NCBI GenBank assembly: GCA_022605405.1
Contig: JABYQQ010000014.1
Location: 558,001 to 622,000, forward strand
From: Earliella scabrosa
Lineage: Eukaryota > Basidiomycota > Agaricomycetes > Polyporales > Polyporaceae
Reading direction: 5' to 3'
Length of the DNA stretch: 64,000 bases
Shown here: piece after piece, positions 1-11,551 of the stretch
How positions within the stretch are numbered: the first letter of the stretch is position 1
Layout of the letters: each line of letters starts with the position of its first letter
Translations under genes and position numbers: made by a program
The notes under the pieces: generated by a model
What the model was told of the DNA's origin: nothing
Databases searched by the model: none
Seen by the model: the letters and a program-made list of their open reading frames with translations, nothing else

Positions 1-675
1 CGTGGAGGAACACCAGACCACGACGGCGCGCGTATTGTGCAGGGTGAAGATAGTACACTCGTCCGCTGCTCGTTCCGACACGGACAGTCCAGCCATCGTT
101 GTGATTCGGAGAGTCTCCGGGAAGAGCAAATCGTGCAACCGCTCCAGGTACGGTGGGTACCACGCACGCGGAACAAAGAGCTGCAGGCGCGGAGGGATGT
201 TTGGCCTATCTTCAAGGAGGAACACGAGCGCAGCTTCCCCTCCGATCACCGCACGATGAGAGTACAGCGCATCGAGAAACTCTGTACTCTCGCCAACAAA
301 GCCGGAGAGTAGCACCCGCAGAGACGCCCGAATAGCGCCTGCAACATGGAGACGCATTTGATGGCATGTGTTGCGCAGGGAGACAGCCGCCGCCATGTCC
401 AAATGATCCACGGTGTTGCAGACCAGCTCGGCTGAAAGACTTCCAACACTGTGAGACACAACGACCTGAAAGAACGACAACTCGAAGACGGTAAGATCGT
501 GGAAACTCACTCCAAGAGACCAGCATGGCAAGACCTGTTGAGCCCCGATTCCGAAGCCGCAGGTGCCGACATGGAACGATGTCGAGAAATGATGTCGAGT
601 AAGTGGATCGCTTACTATAGGACGTGATTGGTACAACGTCCATCCATCGAGAAACAGGCGAAACACACCTTCCTT
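1..675 (-). CDS. RAVIGG-family hypothetical protein, partial (left edge)
   Basis: Function unknown. One frame stays open from the stop at 676-678 to the window edge, about 225 codons. Its core has HRAVIGG followed by ALVFLLEDRP, preceded by a helical stretch (HVAGAIRASLRVLL). The gene at 10133-11551 has YRAVIGG followed by AIAFILRDRS, preceded by HQVAGVLRRTVIATI, so the two are clear paralogs. The preceding LDMAAAVSLRNTCHQMRLH resembles the second half of an F-box (inference). No ATG lies in the open stretch upstream of the core, so a first exon is missing or the gene is damaged at the TAG at 676-678. The C-terminus lies outside the window. The two copies face away from each other on either side of the Helitron gene. 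Confidence 0.6.
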
Positions 676-1166
676 CTAGCCGCTCAATCGCTTGTATACT
701 GAGGAGGAGGCGGTGAAGCTGGGCAAACTTGAAGAGCGGAAAGTGGGGAACATGGGAGTACATAGGTAGGAAAGGGGCGGAAACACATCAACAAATTTCA
801 TGCGAGCGCCTACAGCCGGAACAATCCGATGGAGATGGCGCCGCCTACGCAGTCTGCCGCGCAGCCACGGGTTGTTGCACCGAAACTCGTCTTCCACGGT
901 TGCCTGTCCTCGCGTTCTCCGAACCTCATTCATTCTCTCGCGCGCACGCTCAACTATATACGCGAACCACGTCCAACATTCCGAGATCGCAACGGACCCC
1001 TGCATACGTGCGGCAACGAGCCAACGCATTACCCCGAGACGCAACTCCCACAGGGACAGCCATGTCGAGAAAATCTGGTGGCATTGAACATGTCCATGCA
1101 GACATATGAGGTCATAACAACAAAACGTAAGTAATATGCATACACACGACACCGTAAACCTGCCCT
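676..1166. other. Intergenic, no supported gene
   Basis: Open frames here on both strands carry no motif I recognise and do not splice into a neighbour. The upstream exon of the partial gene at 1-675 may lie at its left end, around 680-790 on the minus strand. Confidence 0.5.
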
Positions 1167-1750
1167 TCAATCGATTCTGTTCTCGGCCTCAAAGGCTCTC
1201 CGCATCTCCCGCTCCATCGCGCTCTGAAGCTGAGAGCAAAACACTCCCCAAATGATCGTCGGCCTCCCCACCATTGGAGGAGACCGATCCGCCCAGACTA
1301 CCTGAACATGTGGCACAATGACGCCCCGTCCCTGGTACTCCACCGATACGATGACTTGAAAGAATATCTGGAGAATCGGTGAGAAGTCAAAAGGACATCC
1401 GTATCACTGCCACTAACCCGACGGCCATCGACAACCAGAGCCATGTATTGCTCCAACGCGGTGACACCGTCTCGACGCTGCGGGCCAGTGGGGGGGCCTT
1501 CAGATGGAATGGACTCGAGTGATGGCTGAGGCGAGATTTCCTCAGCAAGGGCCGGGACGTCACTGTCGTCCGAGTCATCCCAGCGGTACGTCGCAGACAT
1601 TCCGTTGACATAACTACTCCCCATCAGAGCCATCAGATCATGCTCAAGTACGCAGGCGCACCTTGACGGGTCTCGCTCACCGACGATAGCGGCATCAGAG
1701 GAGTTCGACATTGCAAGGTGGGTCGTGAAATGGTTCATCGCTGAGCTCAT
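1167..1750 (-). CDS. Hypothetical acidic protein, two exons
   Basis: Unrecognised 177-residue protein. Exon 1 is 1418-1750 with ATG at 1750. A 50-bp intron (1368-1417) has a GTTAGT donor and a CAG acceptor. Exon 2 is 1167-1367 with TGA at 1167-1169. Joining at phase 0 keeps the frame open. The middle is acidic and Ser/Pro-rich (WDDSDDSDVPALAEE). The C-terminal half is compact: ALEQYMALVVDGRR runs across the splice into IFFQVIVSVEYQGRGVIVPH, and the end is charged and probably helical (AMEREMRRAFEAENRID). It lies on the same strand as the partial gene to its left and the reductase gene to its right. It may be cargo of the Helitron region, but nothing in the sequence proves that. Confidence 0.55.
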
Positions 1751-2241
1751 GGTAATCCGTTATATAGGACCGAGCAAGCACAGCTGTGCGCGAGAAACAA
1801 AACTGCTGTTGAGAGCCTGTTGGAGTCACCGTAGTTCATCACATTACGACGACGTCGCGATGCTTCACAGCTCCTATGAATCTCCACAAAACGACACTGG
1901 GCTGAAGCATAGAGTACCTGTGTGGCGTCATGAATACACCACCTCACCCCGCTCCACATCTGCCCACAACCGACGATACAACACACCATGAATCAACCTC
2001 ACCCGCCCGGAGCGCTTGGCCTCGACACTGAGAATTCCCCGTTGTCTCTGAGGCTTCACTTCATAGCCAGCCTGAGTGTGTACCGCGAACGAGATGCAAT
2101 CCACCGCCACATATTATTATCAAACTGTCCCTATGCACGGATTACGGACGCGAGAAATAGTACAACTTTGAGACGCACATCGCCGACACGGCGACAACCA
2201 TCCCTTCGCATCACGGGAGATAACGAAACACCCACGGTCCT
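1751..2241. other. Intergenic, no supported gene
   Basis: About 490 bp between two minus-strand genes. No motif-bearing frame was found. It should hold the promoter of the gene at 1167-1750 and the 3' UTR of the reductase gene. Confidence 0.5.
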
Positions 2242-3414
2242 TCATGGTTTCCTCGGACGATCACGCGTCACCCGCGCGCCGATGTAGTCAGAGACCCGCC
2301 GCTCGAAGAAGTTTGCGCGAGCGCTGATGGCGGTATTCTCCATGAACGGAAACTGCAGACATGTGAGGCAAGTTCCCTATCGGCACCCACGAATCCGCAG
2401 TACTCACCGGGTTCTTCTTCAGGAACAAAGGCGGGAATCCCAGAAGTTGCAGCAAGTAATCACCGACATACTCCACATAGTCCCCCATCATCGCCGCATT
2501 CATACCCAGGAGAGGGACAGGAAGAGCGGCTGCAGAACTGCTAGTCAGCTTGACATTAGAGAGGACCGAACGCGAAGAGCGCCCCGACCTGCGAAGAACG
2601 CGCGTTCCAGCTGTACGGCCTCCGTGACCAGCTCCTCCACAACTTCCTTTGAGACACCCCCACCCATGACATGATAGAGCAGGCAGGCGAATTTCATGTG
2701 CATTCCCTCGTCACGAGATATCAGCTCGTTGGAGTGACACAGACCTGGCATCAGGCCCCGGCCACGAAGCCAGAAAATAGCAGCGAAGGATGAGGAAAAG
2801 AAAATTCCCTCAACCGCGGCGAAGGCTATGAGCCGCAACGTGAAGGGCTTCCCTCGGTCCTCAATCCACCGGAGACACCAATCCGCCTTCGCCTTGACGA
2901 CGATATTCTCCTCGACCGCCCGGATATGCTTCTCCTGCTCCGCGACGTCAGGGATAAGTTCCAGGATCAGGCGACTGTAAACTTCGGAGTGGACGTTTTC
3001 ACTGCCGGTCTGATCAGAAAGTTGTCGTCACGCTGCTAACAACCGGAACTCACATCATCATCTGGAAACCGTAGAAGCAACGAGCCTCGGCAGCGTCGAC
3101 TTCCGCACAGAATCGCTGGACGAGGTTCTCCACCACGATCCCATCTGCGGCTACAAAGAACGCCAATATTGTAGACAGGAAATGACGTTCAAGCGCATTC
3201 AACTTCGTGATCCAATGACTGCGGTCGATGGACAGGTTGATCTCCTCCGCTGTCCAAAAGGATGCCTGCGCCTCCTTATAGGCATCCCACAGCTATTACG
3301 CGGCTTTAAATGTACGTAGTTCCTCTCACGACGCTACAGACTCACCTCAGGGTATTCCAAAGGAAACAAGACGAAACGTGAGTGAGCGAAAACGGGGAGA
3401 GTTTGGGTGTTCAT
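2242..3414 (-). CDS. Ribonucleoside-diphosphate reductase small subunit (class I R2), compact paralog
   Basis: R2 holds the di-iron tyrosyl-radical cofactor that lets the large subunit reduce ribonucleotides to deoxyribonucleotides. Five exons were resolved: 3346-3414, 3054-3292, 2589-3001, 2408-2529 and 2242-2352. All have GT-AG introns of 52-59 bp and joining phases that keep the frame, giving 317 residues. Family motifs run in order: [52 protein letters not shown] (radical Tyr plus E-x2-H ligands), [21 protein letters not shown] and [10 protein letters not shown]. All iron ligands appear present. Two oddities: it starts almost at the RFVLFP block, without the usual fungal N-terminal extension, and it ends in DRPRKP instead of the acidic/aromatic tail that docks R2 on R1. 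It is intact but atypical, and is probably not the host's main R2. Confidence 0.9.
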
Positions 3415-3780
3415 AGTGGTGATGTTCAGGCTAATAATGCACGCATTACGCCTTCATGTCTCCTTTATACCTACCACTCGATACTGTGGAATGAAGGTCA
3501 CGCGCTGCGGCCTGCCTACTCCGCACGAGTACGTACACCGGAAGATTGAACTGTCTGCTTCGACAGCGGACCACAACAGAACCGTCAAGCGAAGTGAGCT
3601 CCAAACGTCTCGACACTTACCACTCTGCTCTCCACGTCATCATTCACGAAGCTCCGCATGAGCCCACAGGACTTCCCGACATTCAAGAGGTACCGCAACC
3701 ACACCGTCTCCTCCTTAAATTAGCCACGCATAACTGTCAAACAAATCGCGTGCGTATCTCTGCCCCTTCCACACACCATA
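3415..3780. promoter_or_regulatory. Shared divergent promoter region (R2 / Helitron)
   Basis: The 366 bp between the R2 start (minus) and the Helitron start (plus) must carry both promoters. A TATAAAG on the minus strand at 3463-3469 is about 50 bp upstream of the R2 ATG. For the Helitron gene I see only an A/T-rich TTAAATTA near 3715-3722. The promoter calls are inferred from position. Confidence 0.4.
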
Positions 3781-6700
3781 ATGAACGCTACCACTATCCC
3801 CGCGCGTCTCCGCGATCTTGCGAGCAATATTCACAGCTTAGAATGCGACAACGCGCTGCACTTCATTCTTGGTGAGTAGAACCGCCGACCCTCGGAGTAG
3901 AACGAGCAGCAGAATAACTTACTTTTCTGTTCGTGCAGAGCCGTCGAGCATAGGACATGAGGAAAGATATGCAGTTGCGAACATTGATGGTAATACCGTC
4001 CTCCGAGTGCTACTTTACCACACGCGTACCGACCCTCTCACAGACATGCTCTCCCACCTTGCTTCGTTCAGAGATAATCCCGACGAGGCAGTCATAGGTA
4101 CATGCGACACCAATCCGAGAGACGAGCATTCACACTCACCTGTTCGACAAGCCCGTGCCTGCTTCGGGGACGGGAATCCAGCTGCATTGGAGTGGTGCGA
4201 CGAGTCCGATCTGACATTGGACATCACCCATAACTTCCGAAACGTATACACCGTCAACAGTATCCCGACGCTGGAAATGTTGCGCGTGGTGCACGACGAC
4301 ATGCTGATCAATGCCCACCTTCACCGCACACTGTCGCTATACACTATGTGGAGAGCCGGTGATCTACGGGAGCTCGCACACGCACACGAGATACATGTCA
4401 CCACACGGGACAGCGCCAAGTCCCTTCTACAGAAACTCGGGGACCACCATTGCACAACCACCTGCCCGACCTTGATCACCGTCTTCACCACACGCTCGAC
4501 TCCGCGCAGCCACGTTTCAAAGAAACCGGAACACATCCCTTCCCTTCACCCGCCACAACACCCAGGCTCCTTCCTGCGCATCGCGAGTGAGTCCATGCGC
4601 AATGCGTGGATTAAAGAGTGGCAAGACATCATGACGACGGAGGAATTCAGACATGATGTATGCGCTGCATGTGCTAGACGACTTCGTAGGCAAGATGTGC
4701 AGCGCGTCGAGATCCACTCTATAGACCTCACCCTCTTGCGCAACGACGAGTTGCCCCCGCAGGTGTACCCTCGCAACTACAACTTCGAGCTGTATCGTCG
4801 CGCTCTACTCGAGCCCGCTGGCATGACCGATCCCTGGAACCTTGCGCCGCTACACATGTGTTCGACGTGCGCTCGTGAACTCATGGCAAAACATCGCATG
4901 CCTAAGCTGAGCCTCGCCAACTGGCTCTACTACGGACATGACACCCTACCTGCTTCTGTTTCCCGCGCCATCCACGACAGCACCCAATTCGATCGCCTAC
5001 TAGTCTCTCGCGCCCGAGGCAGTCGCATCTCCTTCCGCTTCACCGAGCTCCGCGAGAAGGATACGGACCGTCCCCGCTCCCGGTGGCCAAAGGAGGACGA
5101 TCCGTTTGTCTCGCAGAGATGTATCAAAGGAAATATTCTCGTCATGCCCCAGAACACAACGCAGCTCCACACAGTCTTACCACCCAGCCCGTCCGCTATA
5201 CGAGACACTGTGTGCGCAGTGTTTATCGGTCGTACGAAACCCACAAAGGAAACTATAGGCAGACTTGGTCCCGTCCTCGTCCGTAAATCCCGCGTAAAGG
5301 CCATTGCGGAATTTCTCTGCGCCGAAAACCCTTACTACGCATGTGACAGCACCTTCCATGGCGTCAGCGAGCAAAACCTCGACAGTCTCTTCGGTCCGGA
5401 TACCGCGAACCTTGACGAAGGAGTTCCGTGTTCGATGGAGATTGCCCACATAGAGCACACGGACGTCATTGACTCCTTGACATCGGACTACACAGGACGG
5501 GACAGGGACGAGGAAGACGACGCCAAAGGGGACATCCTCATGGAGAACGTCGGGTACACTTGTGGCGAAGACCGCCCTGTCTCCTACAGAGACATGAAGT
5601 TCCGTGCTCTGTCGCATTGCCTCAATGGAGGCCGGTTCATCCAGTCCTCCGCCGGAGAGCGATTCGTCCCCGATTTCGAGAACCCCGCGCTCTTGACCTG
5701 GATGTTCCCCCACCTTGACCCATGGGGAATAGGCGGTTTCCATCATCCCAATCGCACCGTCCCAATCTCCATGCAGGAGCAGCTCGGGTACCTCATGAGC
5801 ATTCACGACGGCCGATTCCAAGCAGACCCCGACTTTGCCTTCGTGTACTACAACATACTGCAGAAAAAGGCCGTATGTGACTCCGTTCGCTTCCGTGTTC
5901 GCGCGTCGCAGCAACGCGACATAGTCCATCGACTACTCTCCGTGGATCGCGCGCTCCTCGAGAAGCTCACAGCTAACTACGATCGAGATCCTATGTACGA
6001 GCCGAGCACCGTCGAGGAACGTAACCTCCTACACCTCATGAACAGCGTAGAGGCTGTGCTGAGGAACCTCCCTGGGACATCCGGCTACAAGCTGAACATG
6101 CGGAACGAAATTCGATCACTCGTGTATTACCGAGGAACTCCCGCTTTCTTCGTCACTCTGAACCCCTCCGATATTCACCACCCTCTCGTTTCCTTGCTCG
6201 CAGGAGAGAACGTTTGTCTCGAAGCTCCGGAGACGGGAGAGCAGCTCAATGAATGGCGTCGGAAGCTCACGGTCGCTCGGAACCCTGCGGCGTGTGCAAA
6301 GTTCTTCCATATCATGATCTCGAACTTCATTGACATCATCCTGCGCTACGGCAGACCAGGCGGAGGCCTCTTCGGAGAGTGCTCTGCGTATTATGGTACC
6401 GTCGAAGCACAAGGTAGGGGGACATTGCACTGCCACATGCTCATATGGATCAAAGACCATCCAAACCCCCAAAAACTTCGTGACATGATGGTGGACTCTG
6501 CGCAGTATCAAGCGGACATGTTCGCATGGCTTGAGAGTCTCATCAAGACCGAGCTACTCGGGACAACTTCCGTCGTTTCTGAGCCGCCGGGCCAACCACT
6601 CAAAAGACCTCGACACTCGGAAACGGACGGTTACATCGCACCAGCGCTACAGTCCGGACCGTCTGTGGCGGACATCAGCCCCACTCAATTCCGAGTTCAA

Positions 6701-9700
6701 TACGAGCTCTTCGTCAACCAGCTTGTAGAGCAGTTCAACTGGCACGAGCATACCTCCACGTGTTGGAAATACCTCCGCCGCTCCGAAAGGCACGGCGACG
6801 AAACGTGCCGAATGCGAATCGACGGGACCACCCGAGAAATCACCATTCTCGACGAAGAGACCGGTTCTATTCTCCTCCGAAGACTACATCCTCGTATCGC
6901 AAACTACAATGATCTTGTCATATTCCTCATGAGATGCAACATGGACATTAAACACATAGGCTCGGGGGAAGGCGCCAAGGCCCTCATCTACTACGTCACC
7001 GATTATATCACGAAAGCGGCCCTGCCGACCCATCTTGGTCTTGCGGCTCTGTTGTACGCCATCACTCGTGCTGAAGAGCGGTTCCAGGAGACGGTCCAGT
7101 GGGGTCCGTCCGATGACACCCGTGCGCTGACTGTCGTCATGAACAACATGCTCTCCCGCCGCGAGGTCTCCCACCCTCAGGCAATGAGCTACATTGTCGG
7201 GGGTGGAGATCACTACACCAGTCATCGCTTCCGGAACCTGCACCTCTCTGCTTTCCTCCGCTACGTCTCTCACTTCACGGCACTCCGCGATGGCACTTCC
7301 ACGCCGAGCGATGACCCACAGATCGCAGAGACGATGATGCGACAACTCGCCGTTCATGACGCGGCAACGGTCCGCGCCTCGTCATATCAACTCCCTTCCC
7401 TTCAGCCTCTCACTGACGAGGAGTCCATCACGCTCATTCTGGGCTCAGGGTCTATTACAACGATCAATCAGCTTCAAGACTACCTCTTCAGACCTCAGGC
7501 ACAGACCTTCCAGAACATGAGCCTATACGAATACATCGGCCTCACTGAGAAGATCACGGAGCTATTCGAGTCTGGCAGGATAGCTCACCGATCCCAATTG
7601 AACCCTGGGCAGCGCAGGCGAGGAAGACCGGAGGAAGAACGCGCGCGATTTTTGCCATCACACCCCCAACACGAGACTCACGTCGTGCGCAAGAGGGTCA
7701 TATGGGTTGTCCCAGTCGTTCTCGGGGAGCGTATACCGCATCCCCAGCAGGGTCCAGAGCAGCAAGAGCGGTGGGCGGAGACCGTCCTGACCCTCTTTGT
7801 ACCATGGAGAACTCCTTTTGACCTAAAAACAGCAGACGAGTCGTGGTGGGACGCGTATGAGCGTCAGGTCGACTTTATCCCACCATCGCACACGTCCGTG
7901 ATCGAGAACATCAATGTTCTCTCAGAGTGCAAGGACGCACGAGATGGTTCTATGCAACAACGTCGTCGCCAGTACCGCCCTGATGCGGCATTCCCCCTTC
8001 CACCCGACGAAATCGACTTCGGAGTCCTCTTCCGAGCGCCCCACATCGACCAGGAGTCTGCGGAGCCGGGTCAGGACGTCCCGAACATCGCGCACGCGGA
8101 GGATTCCCTCCCTGCAAGAGAGCAACGGACGTTGAGCCACTTGCTCGCCTCCCTCATTTCGGTACCCGCCATGGTGGCGCTGGACAGGTGCTTCCCACAA
8201 AGCCGCGAAGGCATCGAGGAGCCACCGGCAGGCAACGCCATGCTATTACAAGAGTGCGATGTGGAGTCCACTAACGCCGAATTCGCGGTAATGAACGCGC
8301 TCAAACGGAAGCGACGCCCGGACCAGGAGTCTGAAGACTCGCATCCTCCAAGGCAACGGCGACGACCAAACATTGAACTGCCACCCTCGGTCTCTATCTC
8401 CTCGTTGTCAGCGGGGACGAATCCTACCCACCCCGGTATTCCTGCATCCAGCTCAATGTCGACCGACGTCGACTATAGCAGCGTCATCAACCAGGTCATC
8501 ATTGAGACCGGCTTGGACACGAACGACGAACAGCTACGCGCCTTCGAGATCGTCGCACGTCACGTATGTTTCGGGGGATCCCAGTTACTGATGTACATGG
8601 GAGGCATCGGTGGAACGGGGAAATCCTATGTGGTGAATGCCATTCTCCGCCTCTTCTGTCTCTTGGGAAACAGACAGGAGATCCTGGTCAGCGCTCCAAC
8701 AGGCGCAGCAGCCATCCTGATTGGCGGTTACACCATTCACTCCTTGCTGTTCCTACCACGGAGAGACGGGACAAACTTACAGCAGCTCATGACGATATGG
8801 AAACATGTGCGCTACCTGATCATTGACGAAGTGTCTATGATAGGCGCTGTCCTACTTGCAGAAATCTCCGCGCGCATGCAGCAGGCGAAGGGCTTCTCGA
8901 CGAACGCGGAAGACGTACCTTTCGGCGGGGTGAACGTCATCTTCACTGGGGATTTCGGCCAGCTTAAACCAGTTTTAGCCATCCCTGTCTACAGCCACCG
9001 CCTGGTCAGCAGACCAGAGATGCGAGACGCTAACCAAGTCAAGGGAATCCACGCACTGAAGGGAGCATACCTCTGGAGATTGGTGACCACAGTAGTACTG
9101 TTGAAGAAGAACCAGCGGCAGAGCGGTGATGCCAAGTATGCCGACTTACTGGCACGTGTCCGCACCGGTGCTTCCGAGGGCGCTTTGTGGCGCGGAGAGG
9201 CGGACGACTATGCGACGCTACAGCGTCGACTCTTGCAAAACCTCCCCCGGGACCACCTCACTCTCTTCCGCAACGCACCACTTATTGTTGGCACCAAGCG
9301 CGTCCGGGACCTCATCAACCTCCGCCGCGTACAACACCACGCGAACGCCCTCTCCGCAGACGTCCACGTGTACTACGCCCGGGACCGCATCAGTGGCGAC
9401 CCGCCTGTGCCACTCGACCAGCGACGTCTCTGGTCGCTCTCTTCGAGCGCCACTGGCGACGCTCAGGGGCAACTGCCTCTATTCCCTGGCATGCAGGTGA
9501 TGATTCAGGAAAATCTGGCTTTCGGACACCACGTGGTGAACGGTGCCATAGGAACGGTACGAGACATTCGGTACGAAGAGGAGGACTCCCGGAGGTACGC
9601 AGTAGTTGTCTACGTCGAGATTCCCGGTGCCGGAAAGCTACATCCCACCGGAGAAGACGACCTCGTCCCCATATTCCCCGCTCCCACAACATTTCGCTGG

Positions 9701-10042
9701 GCTCGCATCCCCGCCACGGATCACTGTCCTGCAGATGTTGTATCAGTCACACGATACCAACCCCCTTTGATCGGTGCATACTCCTACACCGACTACAAGG
9801 CGCAGGGCCGGTCCCTCAACTACGCTATAGTGGACCTCGCGACCACCAGAAGCCTCCAGGGCGCATATGTCATGCTGTCCCGCGTGCGCACCCTCGATGG
9901 CTTGGGCGTTCTGCGACACTTCCCTGTCAAGAAGATCCATGATCGTCTTTCCGAGGAGCTCAGAGACGAGCTTTCCCGCCTCGAACGACTCGACGCGATG
10001 ACTACTGCGCGGTACAAAACCGATCCCCTGCAGTACCTGTAG
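3781..10042 (+). CDS. Helitron Rep-helicase transposase (HUH endonuclease plus PIF1 helicase)
   Basis: Drives rolling-circle transposition: the HUH nuclease nicks and joins single strands and the SF1 helicase unwinds DNA. Exon 1 is 3781-3871 (ATG at 3781), the intron 3872-3938 (GTGAGT/GCAG) and exon 2 3939-10042, giving 2064 residues. The frame that appears to start at 3869 opens on a TTG inside the intron. N-terminal cysteine/histidine pairs (CAACARRLRR near residue 273) could bind zinc. The Rep core has GTLHCHMLIW (His861, His863) and the paired-tyrosine motif YYVTDYITK (Tyr1048/1049/1053). The helicase has Walker A GGIGGTGKS (1585-1593), Walker B LIIDEVSMI, FTGDFGQLKP and a C-terminal DYKAQGRSLNYAIVD block. 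No stop or frameshift was seen, so the protein may be active. The element's 5'-TC and 3'-CTRR/hairpin ends were not located. Confidence 0.95.
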
Positions 10043-10132
10043 ACTCCGCTGCCTTCGCTCTATACTCCACCGACTCCTTCGCCCCACTCCACCTAACGCA
10101 CACTCGACCGCATCCAACTCATCGATAACACC

Positions 10133-11551
10133 ATGGCCTGTACGAGCCCCGCAAACTTTCACCACACATCCACCGTCAACGAGACACAATTCTCTCACCC
10201 CCTCATAGCCATTCGGCCAAGTCTACTTGAACTGCAAGGCGCCCCCTGCTACAGCGCAATTGCTCCCCAACGTCTCCAACTGAAACCTCCTCTCACCATG
10301 GTCAGGCTACGCGTCCCAACGCGTGAGGTACGCACATCGCTCTGGGTCCCACCGCAACCGCTGAAATTTGCCTCAGAGCACCAGCGGACCAAAGCGCCGG
10401 TGTCGCACAGAAAGTGCTCTCACAATGCTCACGTCAGTGACTCGGTGTCAGTTGATTATTTTCCGCCGCCTGAATGCTATGACAGGTTACACTCAGAGTT
10501 GCAGAGCATGATCGCGGAAGACCTCGACATCACCGACCTGCTCGCGTGGCGCGCAGTCTGTCGCGCGAATTACCATCAAGTTGCCGGTGTCCTCCGTCGA
10601 ACTGTCATCGCAACCATCACTCCGTTCTTTCACCTTCCCTGCTCATTCCTGCGCTACCTTACCAAATACCGAGCCGTCATCGGAGGGGCGTCCGCGATCG
10701 CATTCATCCTTCGCGACAGGTCCGTGGTCTCCGACACCCTGGAAGTCTACGCGGCCTCGTTCTGGTATGCCTCTCTGGTGGCACGAATGTCCTCGTGTCC
10801 GTCAAACGGGAAAGACACTGACAAGATCACGGCCCACTCAATGTCCCCTGCCTACAGCGCAGAACGTGACATCAAGGCCTATAGCGTCTTTCACCTCAAG
10901 AACGGCCGGCGTGTCATCGTCTACCGCTCGGGAGCGGTTAGTGCCTGCTCTCCTTTGAGTCGCGCCGTCACCACTGCCCACATGGCCTTCATCACGGAGC
11001 ACAGTTTCGGCTGCGCGTATCCCGCGCTCACCCTCCGCCGTCGCGCGCTGCTCTCGGACATGCGCCTCAGCCACATGGGCTTGCTCGATAAAGAGTCCTT
11101 CAATCACCTGCTGTCGGCGGGTTTTTCCTTCGCTGTCAGCCCGTCTGCGTGGCCGCAATATCCAGCCACGGCCGAGAACTTCCCGGCTCCACAGGACGAT
11201 GATACCCTCCCCTGCTATCGAGCGCGCTACGTTTGCCCCTTCCAAGGGCGGTACTTCGGTGATCCAGGATCGCTCATCGGCCTTATCGATCCGCTCGGTG
11301 ACCACGCGTCCAGCCTACAACGCCGAAGCATTCCCCCCTTCGGGCCAATGGTAGCATGGAGGCTTTATAGCAGCTTCATGTGTGCCAGCACTTGCGATGT
11401 CCACGACGTCACCTTGCCAGACAATATCATCGCTATTTCACTCATCATCATACCCGATCCCTTCACCCGTAACGGACCTACGCCGCGTCGAACTCTGCCG
11501 CTTCCGGCGAGCTCGATGGGGAGACGACCGGCTCGCGCTCAGTCGGTATGA
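10133..11551 (+). CDS. RAVIGG-family hypothetical protein (intact copy)
   Basis: Unknown function, up to 472 residues in one exon, 90 bp downstream of the Helitron stop on the same strand. The first ATG (10133) is used; an internal ATG near 10298 is also possible. Conserved with the partial gene at 1-675: an F-box-like helical stretch (ITDLLAWRAVCRANYHQVAG), then YRAVIGGASAIAFILRDRS, then EVYAASFWYASLVARM. The second half has a repeated aromatic/basic pattern (YSVFHLKNGRRVIVY) and ends Pro/Arg-rich. The close spacing and shared strand suggest it travels with the element (inference). No family name can be assigned from the sequence alone. Confidence 0.65.
   Translation: MACTSPANFHHTSTVNETQFSHPLIAIRPSLLELQGAPCYSAIAPQRLQLKPPLTMVRLRVPTREVRTSLWVPPQPLKFASEHQRTKAPVSHRKCSHNAHVSDSVSVDYFPPPECYDRLHSELQSMIAEDLDITDLLAWRAVCRANYHQVAGVLRRTVIATITPFFHLPCSFLRYLTKYRAVIGGASAIAFILRDRSVVSDTLEVYAASFWYASLVARMSSCPSNGKDTDKITAHSMSPAYSAERDIKAYSVFHLKNGRRVIVYRSGAVSACSPLSRAVTTAHMAFITEHSFGCAYPALTLRRRALLSDMRLSHMGLLDKESFNHLLSAGFSFAVSPSAWPQYPATAENFPAPQDDDTLPCYRARYVCPFQGRYFGDPGSLIGLIDPLGDHASSLQRRSIPPFGPMVAWRLYSSFMCASTCDVHDVTLPDNIIAISLIIIPDPFTRNGPTPRRTLPLPASSMGRRPARAQSV

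Noticed and set aside
676..1170. 164-codon minus-strand frame as a gene
   Set aside because: It overlaps the stop codon region of the 1167-1750 gene, has no motif and reads Cys/Ser-rich without structure; at most its end could hold a 5' exon of the 1-675 gene.
5177..5929. 250-codon minus-strand open frame inside the Helitron gene
   Set aside because: It lies fully antisense to conserved transposase coding sequence and has no motif; it is a shadow of the GC-rich frame.
9187..9942. 251-codon plus-strand frame rich in Arg/Pro
   Set aside because: It overlaps the PIF1 helicase domain in another frame; its composition is typical of an out-of-frame reading.
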